In this document: in pieces, positions 16,236-23,220 of the stretch
Layout: every line of letters begins with the position of its first letter
Numbering within the stretch: position 1 is the first letter of the stretch
Assembly: GCA_002352045.1 (NCBI GenBank)
Contig: DEHT01000108.1
Location: 1 to 49,982 of the forward strand
Length of the DNA stretch: 49,982 nt
Direction: 5' to 3'
Source of the DNA: Chitinophagaceae bacterium UBA2793
GTDB taxonomy: Bacteria; Bacteroidota; Bacteroidia; Chitinophagales; Chitinophagaceae
Program-made: the position numbers and the translations under genes
The notes under the pieces: model-generated
Told to the model about the DNA's origin: nothing
The model's database searches: none
The model's input: only the letters and a program-made list of their open reading frames with translations

Positions 16236-16526
16236 ATGGAAGTAAACGATGCTTTATTAAACAAATTGGCTACACTTTCAAGACTTAATTTTAATGAAGA
16301 TGAAAAAGAAGCCATTAAAAAAGATTTGGAACGGATGATTCATTTTGTTCAAAAAATTGAAGAGGTAGATACAGGTGCAGTTATGCCGCTTGAACATATG
16401 GCCGCTGATAAAAACATAATGCGTGAGGATGAAATTAGAGGAAGTTGTACTCAAAGTGAGGCATTAAAAAATGCCGGTAAACACAGTTCTCAATTTTTCA
16501 TGGTTCCAAAAGTGATTAAAAAATAA
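16236..16526 (+). CDS. gatC: Asp-tRNA(Asn)/Glu-tRNA(Gln) amidotransferase subunit C
   Basis: GatC is the small scaffold subunit of the GatCAB amidotransferase, which converts misacylated Glu-tRNA(Gln) or Asp-tRNA(Asn). The 96-residue protein has the typical 'LLNKLATLSRLNFNEDEKEAIKKDLERMIHFVQKIEEVDT' N-terminal helices and the C-terminal 'SQFFMVPKVIKK' tail. I chose the ATG at 16236 over the upstream in-frame start at 16209, because the longer form adds nine residues that do not fit the family and would start upstream of the predicted transcription start. gatA and gatB are not nearby. It heads a tight row with an ABC ATPase and a cobalamin adenosyltransferase (gaps of 2-3 bases). Confidence 0.9.
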   Translation: MEVNDALLNKLATLSRLNFNEDEKEAIKKDLERMIHFVQKIEEVDTGAVMPLEHMAADKNIMREDEIRGSCTQSEALKNAGKHSSQFFMVPKVIKK

Positions 16527-16528
16527 AT

Positions 16529-17248
16529 ATGGCGCAATCTATTCTGCAATTAAGAAGTATTCACAAAAGTTATTACCTGGGAAGACAGGAGTTGCCTGTA
16601 TTGAAGGGAATTGATTTGGATATTTTTAAAAACGAGTATGTTTCATTGATGGGGCCAAGTGGTAGCGGAAAATCTACGTTGATGAATATTTTAGGCTGTC
16701 TTGATTCTCCAACAAAAGGCAGCTATATTTTAAATGGTAAAGATGTGAGCCGCATGCCCGATGATGAGTTGGCTACTGTAAGAAATGTAGAAATAGGTTT
16801 TGTGTTTCAGCAATTTAATTTGCTGCCCAGGTTAACTGCGGCCGAAAATGTAGCGTTACCTCTTATTTATAGCGGTGTTACAAAAAAAGAAAGAATAGAA
16901 AGAGCAGAAGAAGTACTTGAAAGGGTAAAACTCGAGGATAGAATGCACCATAAGCCCAATGAATTAAGTGGTGGTCAATGTCAGCGGGTTGCTATTGCCA
17001 GGGCGCTAATAAATAATCCTTCTATTATTTTGGCCGATGAGCCAACCGGCAACCTCGATTCTAAAACCTCTTATGAGATAATGGATATTCTTACCAAAAT
17101 TCATGACGAAGGAAATACGATAGTATTGGTTACGCATGAGGAAGATATTTCTCAATATTCGCATAGAGTGGTAAGGTTAAAAGATGGAATAATAGAGTCG
17201 GATAATTTAACCGAAAAAGGAAAAAAAATTACAGCGACTGCATTATAA
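16529..17248 (+). CDS. ABC transporter ATP-binding protein, LolD/MacB type
   Basis: This 239-residue ATPase has Walker A 'GPSGSGKST' at 42-50, the Q loop in 'IGFVFQQFNLLPRLTAAENV', signature 'LSGGQCQR', Walker B 'IILADEPTGNLD', and the H loop in 'VTHEE'. The 'GNLDSKTSYEIM' segment and overall length are typical of MacB/LolD ATPases that serve mechanotransmission or lipoprotein-release exporters. No permease gene is nearby, so the partner must be encoded elsewhere. The signature has Cys where Gln is usual (LSGGQQQR). The gene starts 2 bases after gatC ends. Confidence 0.9.
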   Translation: MAQSILQLRSIHKSYYLGRQELPVLKGIDLDIFKNEYVSLMGPSGSGKSTLMNILGCLDSPTKGSYILNGKDVSRMPDDELATVRNVEIGFVFQQFNLLPRLTAAENVALPLIYSGVTKKERIERAEEVLERVKLEDRMHHKPNELSGGQCQRVAIARALINNPSIILADEPTGNLDSKTSYEIMDILTKIHDEGNTIVLVTHEEDISQYSHRVVRLKDGIIESDNLTEKGKKITATAL

Positions 17249-17251
17249 TCT

Positions 17252-17818
17252 ATGGCTTCTAAAATATATACAAAAACTGGCGATAAAGGTAAAACTAGCT
17301 TGATTGGAGGAACCAAAGTTCCAAAAAGTCATATACGCATTGAAAGCTATGGTACCATTGATGAACTAAATTCATATATAGGTTTATGTGCTGATCAGCT
17401 AATGGACAAGAGCAGTAAGGATATGTTGAAAGAAATACAAGACAGGTTGTTTACCATTGGTTCTTCCTTAGCTTGCGATCCTGAAAAGGAGCCTTTAATG
17501 AAAATGCCCGATTTAAAACAGGAAGATATTTCATTACTGGAAAATGCTATCGATACAATGAACGAAACCTTGCCACCCATGAAATTTTTTATTTTACCCG
17601 GTGGACATGTGGCCGTATCAAGTCTGCATGTGGCAAGGTGTATTTGCAGGCGTGCGGAACGCATTTGTGTACACATGCAGGAAGAAAATATTTTTATAGA
17701 CCCCTTAGTAATTCAATACACCAATAGGTTAAGTGATTATTTGTTTGTACTTGCAAGATATACCGGGCATTTGCTGGGTGCCGAAGAAATAGCGTGGCGA
17801 CCCAGGCTTAATAAATAA
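17252..17818 (+). CDS. ATP:cob(I)alamin adenosyltransferase, PduO type
   Basis: This 188-residue enzyme transfers adenosyl from ATP to cob(I)alamin, forming coenzyme B12. Family motifs visible are 'YTKTGDKGKTSLIGG' (ATP-binding N-terminus), 'SYGTIDELNSYIG', 'LPGGHVAVSSLHVARCICRRAER' and 'YTNRLSDYLFVLAR'. It lies 3 bases after the ABC ATPase, probably in the same transcript, which ends at the terminator at 17831-17855. Its presence implies at least one B12-dependent enzyme in the organism, for example methylmalonyl-CoA mutase; none is in the window. Confidence 0.93.
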   Translation: MASKIYTKTGDKGKTSLIGGTKVPKSHIRIESYGTIDELNSYIGLCADQLMDKSSKDMLKEIQDRLFTIGSSLACDPEKEPLMKMPDLKQEDISLLENAIDTMNETLPPMKFFILPGGHVAVSSLHVARCICRRAERICVHMQEENIFIDPLVIQYTNRLSDYLFVLARYTGHLLGAEEIAWRPRLNK

Positions 17819-17830
17819 ACTGTTAGGAAT

Positions 17831-17855
17831 GACTCAATCTTCATGAGTCTTTTTT
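17831..17855 (+). terminator. Rho-independent terminator after the gatC row
   Basis: GACTCA (17831-17836) pairs with TGAGTC (17844-17849) across a 7-base loop, followed by a T run to 17855. Confidence 0.8.
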
Positions 17856-17876
17856 GTTTCAATATTTTGATAGTTT

Positions 17877-17913
17877 GGGAAACTGCGGTCCGCCAACTGG
17901 CGGATATGAATCC
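17877..17913. repeat. Palindrome-bearing repeat, copy A
   Basis: This 37-base element reads GGGAAACTGC, then a palindrome TCCGCCA-AC-TGGCGGA (17889-17904), then TATGAATCC. It matches copy B at 17995-18031 at 29 of 37 positions. The form is that of a REP-like element. The same outer words occur once more at 47335-47361. Confidence 0.6.
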
Positions 17914-17930
17914 TTTTCTTATGTTGAATG

Positions 17931-17969
17931 AAAATAAAAAAGCCCAAACCTTAGAATCAGATTTGAGCT
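17931..17969 (-). terminator. Terminator-like hairpin, minus strand
   Basis: AGCCCAAA (17941-17948) and TTTGAGCT (17962-17969) pair with one G-U on the minus strand, followed by a T-rich run. It resembles the tRNA terminator at 18050-18074 in its flanks and is followed by similar bases (TATACCGGTGAG against TGTACCGGGGAG), so it may be the decayed end of a second tRNA copy. No live transcript ending here is evident. Confidence 0.45.
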
Positions 17970-17982
17970 TTATACCGGTGAG

Positions 17983-17998
17983 TCCCGAGACTTCGGGA
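17983..17998. repeat. Perfect small inverted repeat TCCCGA-GACT-TCGGGA
   Basis: This has a 6-bp perfect stem and a 4-base loop. It directly abuts copy B of the palindrome-bearing repeat, sharing its GGGA. Confidence 0.6.
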
Positions 17999-18031
17999 AA
18001 CTGCCGTTCGCCTTTTGACGGATCTGAATTC
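17995..18031. repeat. Palindrome-bearing repeat, copy B
   Basis: This is a diverged copy of 17877-17913 (29 of 37 positions). The outer parts GGGAAACTGC and GGATCTGAATTC are conserved, while the central palindrome has decayed to CCGT...ACGG. Confidence 0.55.
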
Positions 18032-18049
18032 AATTAATTTCTTTGAAAT

Positions 18050-18074
18050 AAAAAAAGCCTGAATATAAATTCAG
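18050..18074 (-). terminator. Terminator of the tRNA gene
   Basis: CTGAAT (18059-18064) pairs with ATTCAG (18069-18074) across a 4-base loop. On the minus strand it is followed by GC and a run of seven T. Confidence 0.8.
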
Positions 18075-18080
18075 ACTTTG

Positions 18081-18154
18081 TACCGGGGAGCAGACTTGAA
18101 CTGCCGACCTCAGGGTTATGAATCCTGTGCTCTAACCAGCTGAGCTACCCCGGC
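18081..18154 (-). tRNA. tRNA with anticodon CAT (elongator Met likely)
   Basis: This 74-base gene folds as a full cloverleaf on the minus strand. The acceptor stem is GCCGGGG against CCCCGGT with discriminator A. The D arm contains AGCTCAGCTGGTTAGAGC, the anticodon loop is TTCATAA, and the T arm is GGCAG-TTCAAGT-CTGCT. The CCA end is not encoded. The G1-U72 pair argues against initiator tRNA, which has an unpaired 1-72. Elongator Met is most likely, but an Ile-tRNA with a modified C34 (read as ATA) cannot be excluded. The anticodon stem's last pair (A31-C39) is a mismatch. Confidence 0.9.
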
Positions 18155-18164
18155 TAATGGGCGG

Positions 18165-18172
18165 CAAAAATA
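18165..18172 (-). promoter_or_regulatory. Predicted -7 box of the tRNA gene
   Basis: The minus strand reads TATTTTTG, matching TAnnTTTG, 10 bases before the mature tRNA 5' end. No convincing -33 box is seen. Confidence 0.5.
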
Positions 18173-18680
18173 ATGGAAAATACCAAAAAGTTAAAATGAT
18201 TTTTAAAGAATTTCAATTACGATATCTTATTATTACCAGTTTCCTAATTTAGAACTCATATAAACTGGTATTATTATTGATGATGAAAGAATAAAGTGAA
18301 GAGAAAAATTTTATTTTCACTTATTACCTCTAACACTTTTACTGATCGCTAATTTATATGATGTACTTTATTGCATTTATTAATTAAATTTTCAATAAAA
18401 GTATTGTAGTAGTAATAACTTTATACATACGCAGGCTTACCCAATAATATTCACTCTATACTTCTTACTTACTTTAAAGTATCATAAAAAAATAGGATAC
18501 TTTAGATAGAAAAAAAATTACCTGGGATAGAAACCATTTAAAAGTTTATTTCGTCTAAAGTCTTGTATATTTGCGTCGCAAATTAAAAATTTAAACAATT
18601 AGAGGGACGAGTATAGCTTAAAACCACTTATTCTTTAAAGTTTTTTAATCATATATTCTCAAAAATCTAAAGCTTAACAA
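18173..18680. promoter_or_regulatory. Gap upstream of the secreted protein gene, with two inverted repeats and a promoter
   Basis: No gene is seen in this 508-base AT-rich gap. It contains TACCAGTTT (18234-18242) inverted as AAACTGGTA (18262-18270). It also has TAAAGTATC (18475-18483) inverted as GATACTTTA (18496-18504), and a -7 box TATATTTG at 18566-18573. The leader from that box to the ATG at 18681 would be about 100 bases. The second inverted repeat sits about 60 bases upstream of the box and could be an operator. Confidence 0.45.
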
Positions 18681-20228
18681 ATGAAAAAGATCTACACAAG
18701 AATGGTGGGCTTAATATTAGCCACCTTTTTATTTATTTCATCTAGCAATGCTCAAACCATTACCGGTAAAGTATGGCACGATAAAAATGCTGATGGATTA
18801 ATGACTGGCGAAACCGAAATTCCTGCTATAGTAGTGGAATTATACATTAACGGTGATGCAAGTAATGCCAAGGCAAGCACATTAACAGATGCCAGTGGCA
18901 ATTACACTCTTACTTATCCAAGCCCTTTTACTGCGGGTGATTACCGAATTCGTTTCAAGTATCCTGTTAATGGTTTTACCATTACTACTAAAAGGGTAGG
19001 GGCCAATAATCAAATTAATAGTGCTGCAAACACATCTGGATTTACCGATTTTTTTAATATCCCCAATAATACTACCAGCTTTGATATTTATAGCATGGGG
19101 CTTAGATATAGACCCAATACCATTACTGTTTGTAAGGTTTTACCGGTAACACAACCTACCTGGACTACAACAATTACCGACTTTCCAAGGGCCTATTCTG
19201 TTCCTGATTATTTAGGAGGAACTTTAAACCAGGTTGATTGGTTCTTCTCTACAACATCTTCACATCCGGTTGTACAGGCAGAAAATACAGGTGTTTCAAG
19301 TCAAAACAATGTTTCTTTGGAAGGAGGTTCAAGAACTACGGTTTCCACTATTCCTGGTACTGCCATTGCTCCGGAAGTAGAGAGTAAATTTAAAATACTG
19401 CAATCATTTTCTCCCTTTGATGGTACTATTGATTATGCTGGAACTTCCGGAATGACCCTTAATAATGTTGCTACCGTTGGTGCAATTAACAATGAAGTTC
19501 AACTATTTGATGGCTCCGATGATATTTCGGGTTATATAAATGGTGGAGGCCAAAATTTTGTAGCTCCCATTACTTTCAGTAATTTATCTGTTGCTACGGT
19601 TGTAGGTTCGGCTACTATTTCATTTCAAATAGATACCCGCTCAAATGCAGGAGGTTGCGTTACCTATACTTATGATAATCTTGTGATGCCTGTTGAGCTG
19701 GTTTCATTCAATGCATTAAAAGATGGAAAAAAATCGCAGTTAACATGGGCAACCGTTTCAGAGCAAAACAATAAAGGTTTTTATATTGAGCGTAGCAAAA
19801 ATGGTAGCAATTGGGAGTCGATAGGTTTTGTAAATACTAAATCAATCAATGGAAATAGTAGCCAAAGATTAGAGTATAACTTTACTGATATAGCTCCTTT
19901 AAAAGGGAATAATCAATATCGTTTGCGCCAGGTTGATATTGATGGAGCAACTAAATACAGTGATATTCGCCAACTTAGTTTTGCTACCAGTAACATAAGT
20001 ATTTATCCAAACCCGGTTGTAAATGAAAATGTAACAATAGCAGGTTTGAATGGCAATAGCAAAGTAACTGTTACCGGATTATCGGGTCAAGTAATGCATA
20101 CCGAAGCAATTAACAATGCAAGCATTAAGTTGATAAATCTTTCAAGACTTCCAAAAGGTATTTATTTGTTAACTGTAACCGACGAAGATGGTACCCAAAG
20201 CTATCGTCAAAAGTTAGTGAAACAATAA
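18681..20228 (+). CDS. Secreted protein with SdrD-B-like domain and T9SS type A sorting domain
   Basis: This 515-residue protein has a signal peptide ending at about 24 ('SSSNAQ'). Residues 25-95 ('ITGKVWHDKNADGLMTGETEIPAIVVELY') form an SdrD-B/SpaA-like beta sandwich with a calcium-type DKNADG loop. A central unassigned region spans about 100-335. A fibronectin III-like segment follows at about 336-435 ('VELVSFNALKDGKKSQLTWATVSEQNNKGFYIERSKNG'). The type A T9SS sorting domain is at 439-515 ('IYPNPVVNENVTI ... GIYLLTV'). It should be displayed on the cell surface through SprA. The function is unknown; a structural or adhesive role is inferred. Confidence 0.85.
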   Translation: MKKIYTRMVGLILATFLFISSSNAQTITGKVWHDKNADGLMTGETEIPAIVVELYINGDASNAKASTLTDASGNYTLTYPSPFTAGDYRIRFKYPVNGFTITTKRVGANNQINSAANTSGFTDFFNIPNNTTSFDIYSMGLRYRPNTITVCKVLPVTQPTWTTTITDFPRAYSVPDYLGGTLNQVDWFFSTTSSHPVVQAENTGVSSQNNVSLEGGSRTTVSTIPGTAIAPEVESKFKILQSFSPFDGTIDYAGTSGMTLNNVATVGAINNEVQLFDGSDDISGYINGGGQNFVAPITFSNLSVATVVGSATISFQIDTRSNAGGCVTYTYDNLVMPVELVSFNALKDGKKSQLTWATVSEQNNKGFYIERSKNGSNWESIGFVNTKSINGNSSQRLEYNFTDIAPLKGNNQYRLRQVDIDGATKYSDIRQLSFATSNISIYPNPVVNENVTIAGLNGNSKVTVTGLSGQVMHTEAINNASIKLINLSRLPKGIYLLTVTDEDGTQSYRQKLVKQ

Positions 20229-20257
20229 ATATAAAGACTTGTAGAAGCAAGATTCTT

Positions 20258-20309
20258 CATAATAAAAATAGGCTGTCTTTTTAAACAAAGACAGCCTATT
20301 TTTATTATG
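20258..20309. terminator. Long perfect bidirectional terminator hairpin
   Basis: Two arms of 23 bases (20258-20280 and 20287-20309) are perfect inverted copies around the 6-base loop TTAAAC. The core is AGGCTGTCTTT/AAAGACAGCCT flanked by A-rich and T-rich ends, so it can terminate both the plus-strand cargo gene and the minus-strand dipeptidase gene. Confidence 0.9.
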
Positions 20310-20362
20310 GTAAAGAGTGAATTTTAATTGAGCAATTTACTAATTGCTCTTTGAAACACATA

Positions 20363-21730
20363 TTATTTCATTTCAGAAAAATACTTGTGAAAATAGGGGA
20401 TGGTTTCAATTCCCTTGTAAAAATTGGCAATATCAAATTTTTCGTTGGGGCTGTGGAGGTTGTCGCTATCTAATCCAAAACCCATAAACACTATTTTAAT
20501 TCCTAATTCTTTTTCAAACAAGGCACAAATGGGAATACTGCCACCACCTCTTACAGGAATGGGTGTTTTACCGAAAGTAGTTTCCATTGCCTTGGCGGCC
20601 GCTTGGTAAGCGTTGCTGTCAATAGGTGTCATATAAGGTTCGCCACCATGATGCAGTGCAGCGTTTACTGTAACATAAGGTGGAGCAATTTTTTGTAAAT
20701 GATTGATGAGTATATCGGTTATTTTATGCGAATCCTGGTTGGGTACCAACCTTGCCGATATTTTTGCAAATGCTTTACTTGGCAAAACTGTTTTAGCCCC
20801 TTCGCCGGTGTATCCTCCCCAAATTCCGTTTAGTTCCAATGTAGGCCTTATGCCAGTTCTTTCGTTGGTGGTGTAGCCTTTTTCGCCCCAAAGTTCTTTT
20901 ACGCCGAGGTCGGCTTTAAATTCTTCTTCGTTATAGGGAGCCTTGGCCATAAGCGCTCTTTCTTCGGGTGTAGATTCCACCACATCATCGTAAAAACCGG
21001 GTATCACAATATGATTGTTTTCGTCGTGCAACGAAGCTATCATTTTGGCAAGAATGGTTATTGGGTTGGCCACCGCACCACCATAAACACCGCTATGCAA
21101 ATCTCTGTTTGGTCCTGTAACTTCTACTTCAATATAACTAAGTCCACGAACGCCAATATCAATACTAGGTGTTTCGAGGCTTATCATGGAGCTATCACTA
21201 ATGAGTATGCAATCGGCTTTTAATAATTCTTTGTGAGCAGATACAAATTTTCCCAGGTTGGGGGATCCTACTTCTTCTTCCCCTTCAATACAAAACTTAA
21301 TATTGTTCTCCAATGTATTTGTTTTTACAAGGGTTTCCAATGCTTTTATATGCATATAAAATTGACCTTTATCATCGCAACTGCCACGTGCAAAAATTTT
21401 ACCATCAACAATTGTAGGGTCAAATGGGCCGCTTTTCCAAAGATCTAATGGCTCTGGAGGTTGCACATCATAGTGTCCGTAAACCAGCACGGTTGGTTTT
21501 GTGGGGTCTACAATTTTTTCTCCATAAACCAAGGGATGACCATCTGTTTCAAAAATTTCAACTTTATCGGCACCTGCATCAAGCAAACGCTCTTTAACAG
21601 CTTCCGCACATTTTCTCATATCGTTTTTGTGCTCTGTTTTTGCACTTACACTGGGTATGCGTAAAAGATCAAGCAGTTCATTCAAAAACCTGTCTTTATT
21701 CTGTTCCTGGTATTCTTTCCAAACCTGCAT
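20363..21730 (-). CDS. M20-family dipeptidase
   Basis: This 455-residue metallopeptidase hydrolyses dipeptides. Metal and catalytic residues are visible: His86 and Asp88 in 'VLVYGHYDVQPPEP', Asp119 or Asp120 in 'ARGSCDDKGQ', and Glu151-Glu152 in 'CIEGEEEVGSPNL'. The dimerisation domain contains 'RDLHSGVYGGAVANP' typical of the CNDP/DapE-like dipeptidases. The frame is open to 21874, but the added 48 residues do not match the family, and MQVWKEYQEQNKDRFL at 21730 is the normal start. No signal peptide is visible, so it is cytoplasmic. Confidence 0.92.
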   Translation of the reverse strand: MQVWKEYQEQNKDRFLNELLDLLRIPSVSAKTEHKNDMRKCAEAVKERLLDAGADKVEIFETDGHPLVYGEKIVDPTKPTVLVYGHYDVQPPEPLDLWKSGPFDPTIVDGKIFARGSCDDKGQFYMHIKALETLVKTNTLENNIKFCIEGEEEVGSPNLGKFVSAHKELLKADCILISDSSMISLETPSIDIGVRGLSYIEVEVTGPNRDLHSGVYGGAVANPITILAKMIASLHDENNHIVIPGFYDDVVESTPEERALMAKAPYNEEEFKADLGVKELWGEKGYTTNERTGIRPTLELNGIWGGYTGEGAKTVLPSKAFAKISARLVPNQDSHKITDILINHLQKIAPPYVTVNAALHHGGEPYMTPIDSNAYQAAAKAMETTFGKTPIPVRGGGSIPICALFEKELGIKIVFMGFGLDSDNLHSPNEKFDIANFYKGIETIPYFHKYFSEMK

Positions 21731-21944
21731 AGTATATTTTTTTAATTTGAACGATGAATTGAGGGCTACAAATATAACCAGTTTGGTTTCTATATTTTTA
21801 TAAAAAAAATTAGCGTTTCTTTCATGGTTTATTAAAGCGAACTCCACTAAATTCGCTTCACGATTGCTTGCCAATTTATCAGCCTTTGTTTAGTTTCTTC
21901 CAGTTATTTTTTTGGAATGTTACTTCGCAAAGGCTGAGTCAATT

Positions 21945-22478
21945 TTAGACCTTACCAATATTGAAAATCTTTTTCCCCCAGCAAAATATTAAAAGCAATA
22001 CAACCACTGCTAAAAAGGAAAACTTGATGATAGCTGAAATGCAGGTTAATGTTGTAATGATGGGTAAAATATGTTTTTGCAGAGTATATAGCATACCAAA
22101 ATTTTCGAGTACATCAAATGCTCCGGCTAAAAATGCAAGAAATGCCGCAACAGACATAGTTTTTTTATTGTTCAAAATTTTTGCAGAGCGCAGGCAGAAG
22201 AATATTAAAAACAATCCATAAGATGCTATATAAATAAAATCGATAAGTGTATTGTAGAGTGCTACCTGCAATAAGGAATTGTTTCCTTTATTAATACTGC
22301 TCCATTCCTTTTTTATTGTAGTTGCTTTTTGTGCAGAATATGCAAACTCCATCTCCACTATTCCTAGTGGAGATACGGTCGTTTGTAATGGTTTGCCTTG
22401 TAGCCTCATTACTATTGTAAAAAGAATAAAGAAGACCAGTGTTAATAAAATAAACGATGGTCTATATAAAGGACTCAT
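21945..22478 (-). CDS. Membrane protein, unknown function
   Basis: I do not recognise this protein. With the ATG at 22478 it has 177 residues and four hydrophobic segments (about 9-26, 75-95, 108-125 and 140-165), and between the first and second a soluble loop containing 'SPLGIVEMEFAYS'. That loop is encoded by a perfect DNA palindrome (22351-22374). The gene overlaps the end of the superoxide dismutase gene by 17 bases, suggesting translational coupling. Starts upstream at 22493 or 22526 would extend further into the dismutase gene. Confidence 0.7.
   Translation of the reverse strand: MSPLYRPSFILLTLVFFILFTIVMRLQGKPLQTTVSPLGIVEMEFAYSAQKATTIKKEWSSINKGNNSLLQVALYNTLIDFIYIASYGLFLIFFCLRSAKILNNKKTMSVAAFLAFLAGAFDVLENFGMLYTLQKHILPIITTLTCISAIIKFSFLAVVVLLLIFCWGKKIFNIGKV
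22351..22374. repeat. Perfect 10-bp inverted repeat inside a coding region
   Basis: ATCTCCACTA (22351-22360) and TAGTGGAGAT (22365-22374) are perfect inverted copies around TTCC. They lie in the reading frame of the membrane protein gene, encoding part of a soluble loop. Confidence 0.75.
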
Positions 22479-23217
22479 ACCGCTGTTGAACATAATCCCA
22501 ATTAACAACATTCCACCAGTTGGCAATATATTCTGCTCTTTTGTTTTGATATTTTAAATAGTAAGCATGCTCCCATACATCTATGCCCAGTAATGGGAAT
22601 CCTTTTATATCACTAATATTCATTAATGGATTGTCCTGGTTGGGAGTGCTACCAATTTTTAAAGTTTTATAATTATCAATGTACAACCAGGCCCATCCAC
22701 TTCCAAACCGTTGCGCACCTGCATCACTCATTTGTTTTTTTAATGAGTCAAAGCTGTTAAAGGTATTTTCTATAGCGGTTAAAACTTTTCCTGATGGACT
22801 ATTGTTTGATTTTTTTGCACGCATACATTTCCAAAATAGTTCATGGTTGTAATGGCCGCCGGCATTGTTTCGCATCTTACTACTATATTTTGAAATATTT
22901 GCCAATACTTCTTCAACAGATTTTGCCTGTGGAGCTTCGGCTGCGATGGCTTCTTTTAAAGACTTACTATAAGATGCTGCGTGCTTGCTGTAATGTATTT
23001 CCATTGTTTTTGCATCAACCACATCTTCTAATGCATCGAATGAATAAGGTAGTGCCTGTTGATTGAACCCGGTTTTATCAAAATTTCCGGAAATTTTTTT
23101 GCTGCTATTACAAGATTCCAAAAATGCTCCAGCCGATGCAAGTCCTATAGAAACTGAAACGGAACTTAAAGCAGTTGTTTTTATGAAATTTCTCCTACTA
23201 TTATTTTGTTTTTTCAT
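22462..23217 (-). CDS. Exported Fe/Mn superoxide dismutase with Tat signal and lipobox
   Basis: This enzyme dismutates superoxide to hydrogen peroxide and oxygen. The 251-residue protein has metal ligands His75, His125, Asp213 and His217 ('GIDVWEHAYYLKYQNKR'), and the 'AQRFGSGWAWL' core. Unlike cytoplasmic SodA/SodB it begins with 'NSRRNFIKTTAL', a twin-arginine export signal (Arg8-Arg9). A lipobox-like LESC ending at Cys36 follows, so it is predicted to be exported folded and possibly lipid-anchored. It lies 4 bases after the LptF/LptG-like gene and overlaps the following membrane-protein gene. The metal preference cannot be read. Confidence 0.88.
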   Translation of the reverse strand: MKKQNNSRRNFIKTTALSSVSVSIGLASAGAFLESCNSSKKISGNFDKTGFNQQALPYSFDALEDVVDAKTMEIHYSKHAASYSKSLKEAIAAEAPQAKSVEEVLANISKYSSKMRNNAGGHYNHELFWKCMRAKKSNNSPSGKVLTAIENTFNSFDSLKKQMSDAGAQRFGSGWAWLYIDNYKTLKIGSTPNQDNPLMNISDIKGFPLLGIDVWEHAYYLKYQNKRAEYIANWWNVVNWDYVQQRYESFI

Positions 23218-23220
23218 TGT

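Noticed and set aside
18680..20360. The long hairpin at 20258 as an insertion-sequence end
   Set aside because: It sits exactly between convergent genes with T-rich arms, has no transposase nearby and no second copy in the window, so a terminator is the simpler reading.
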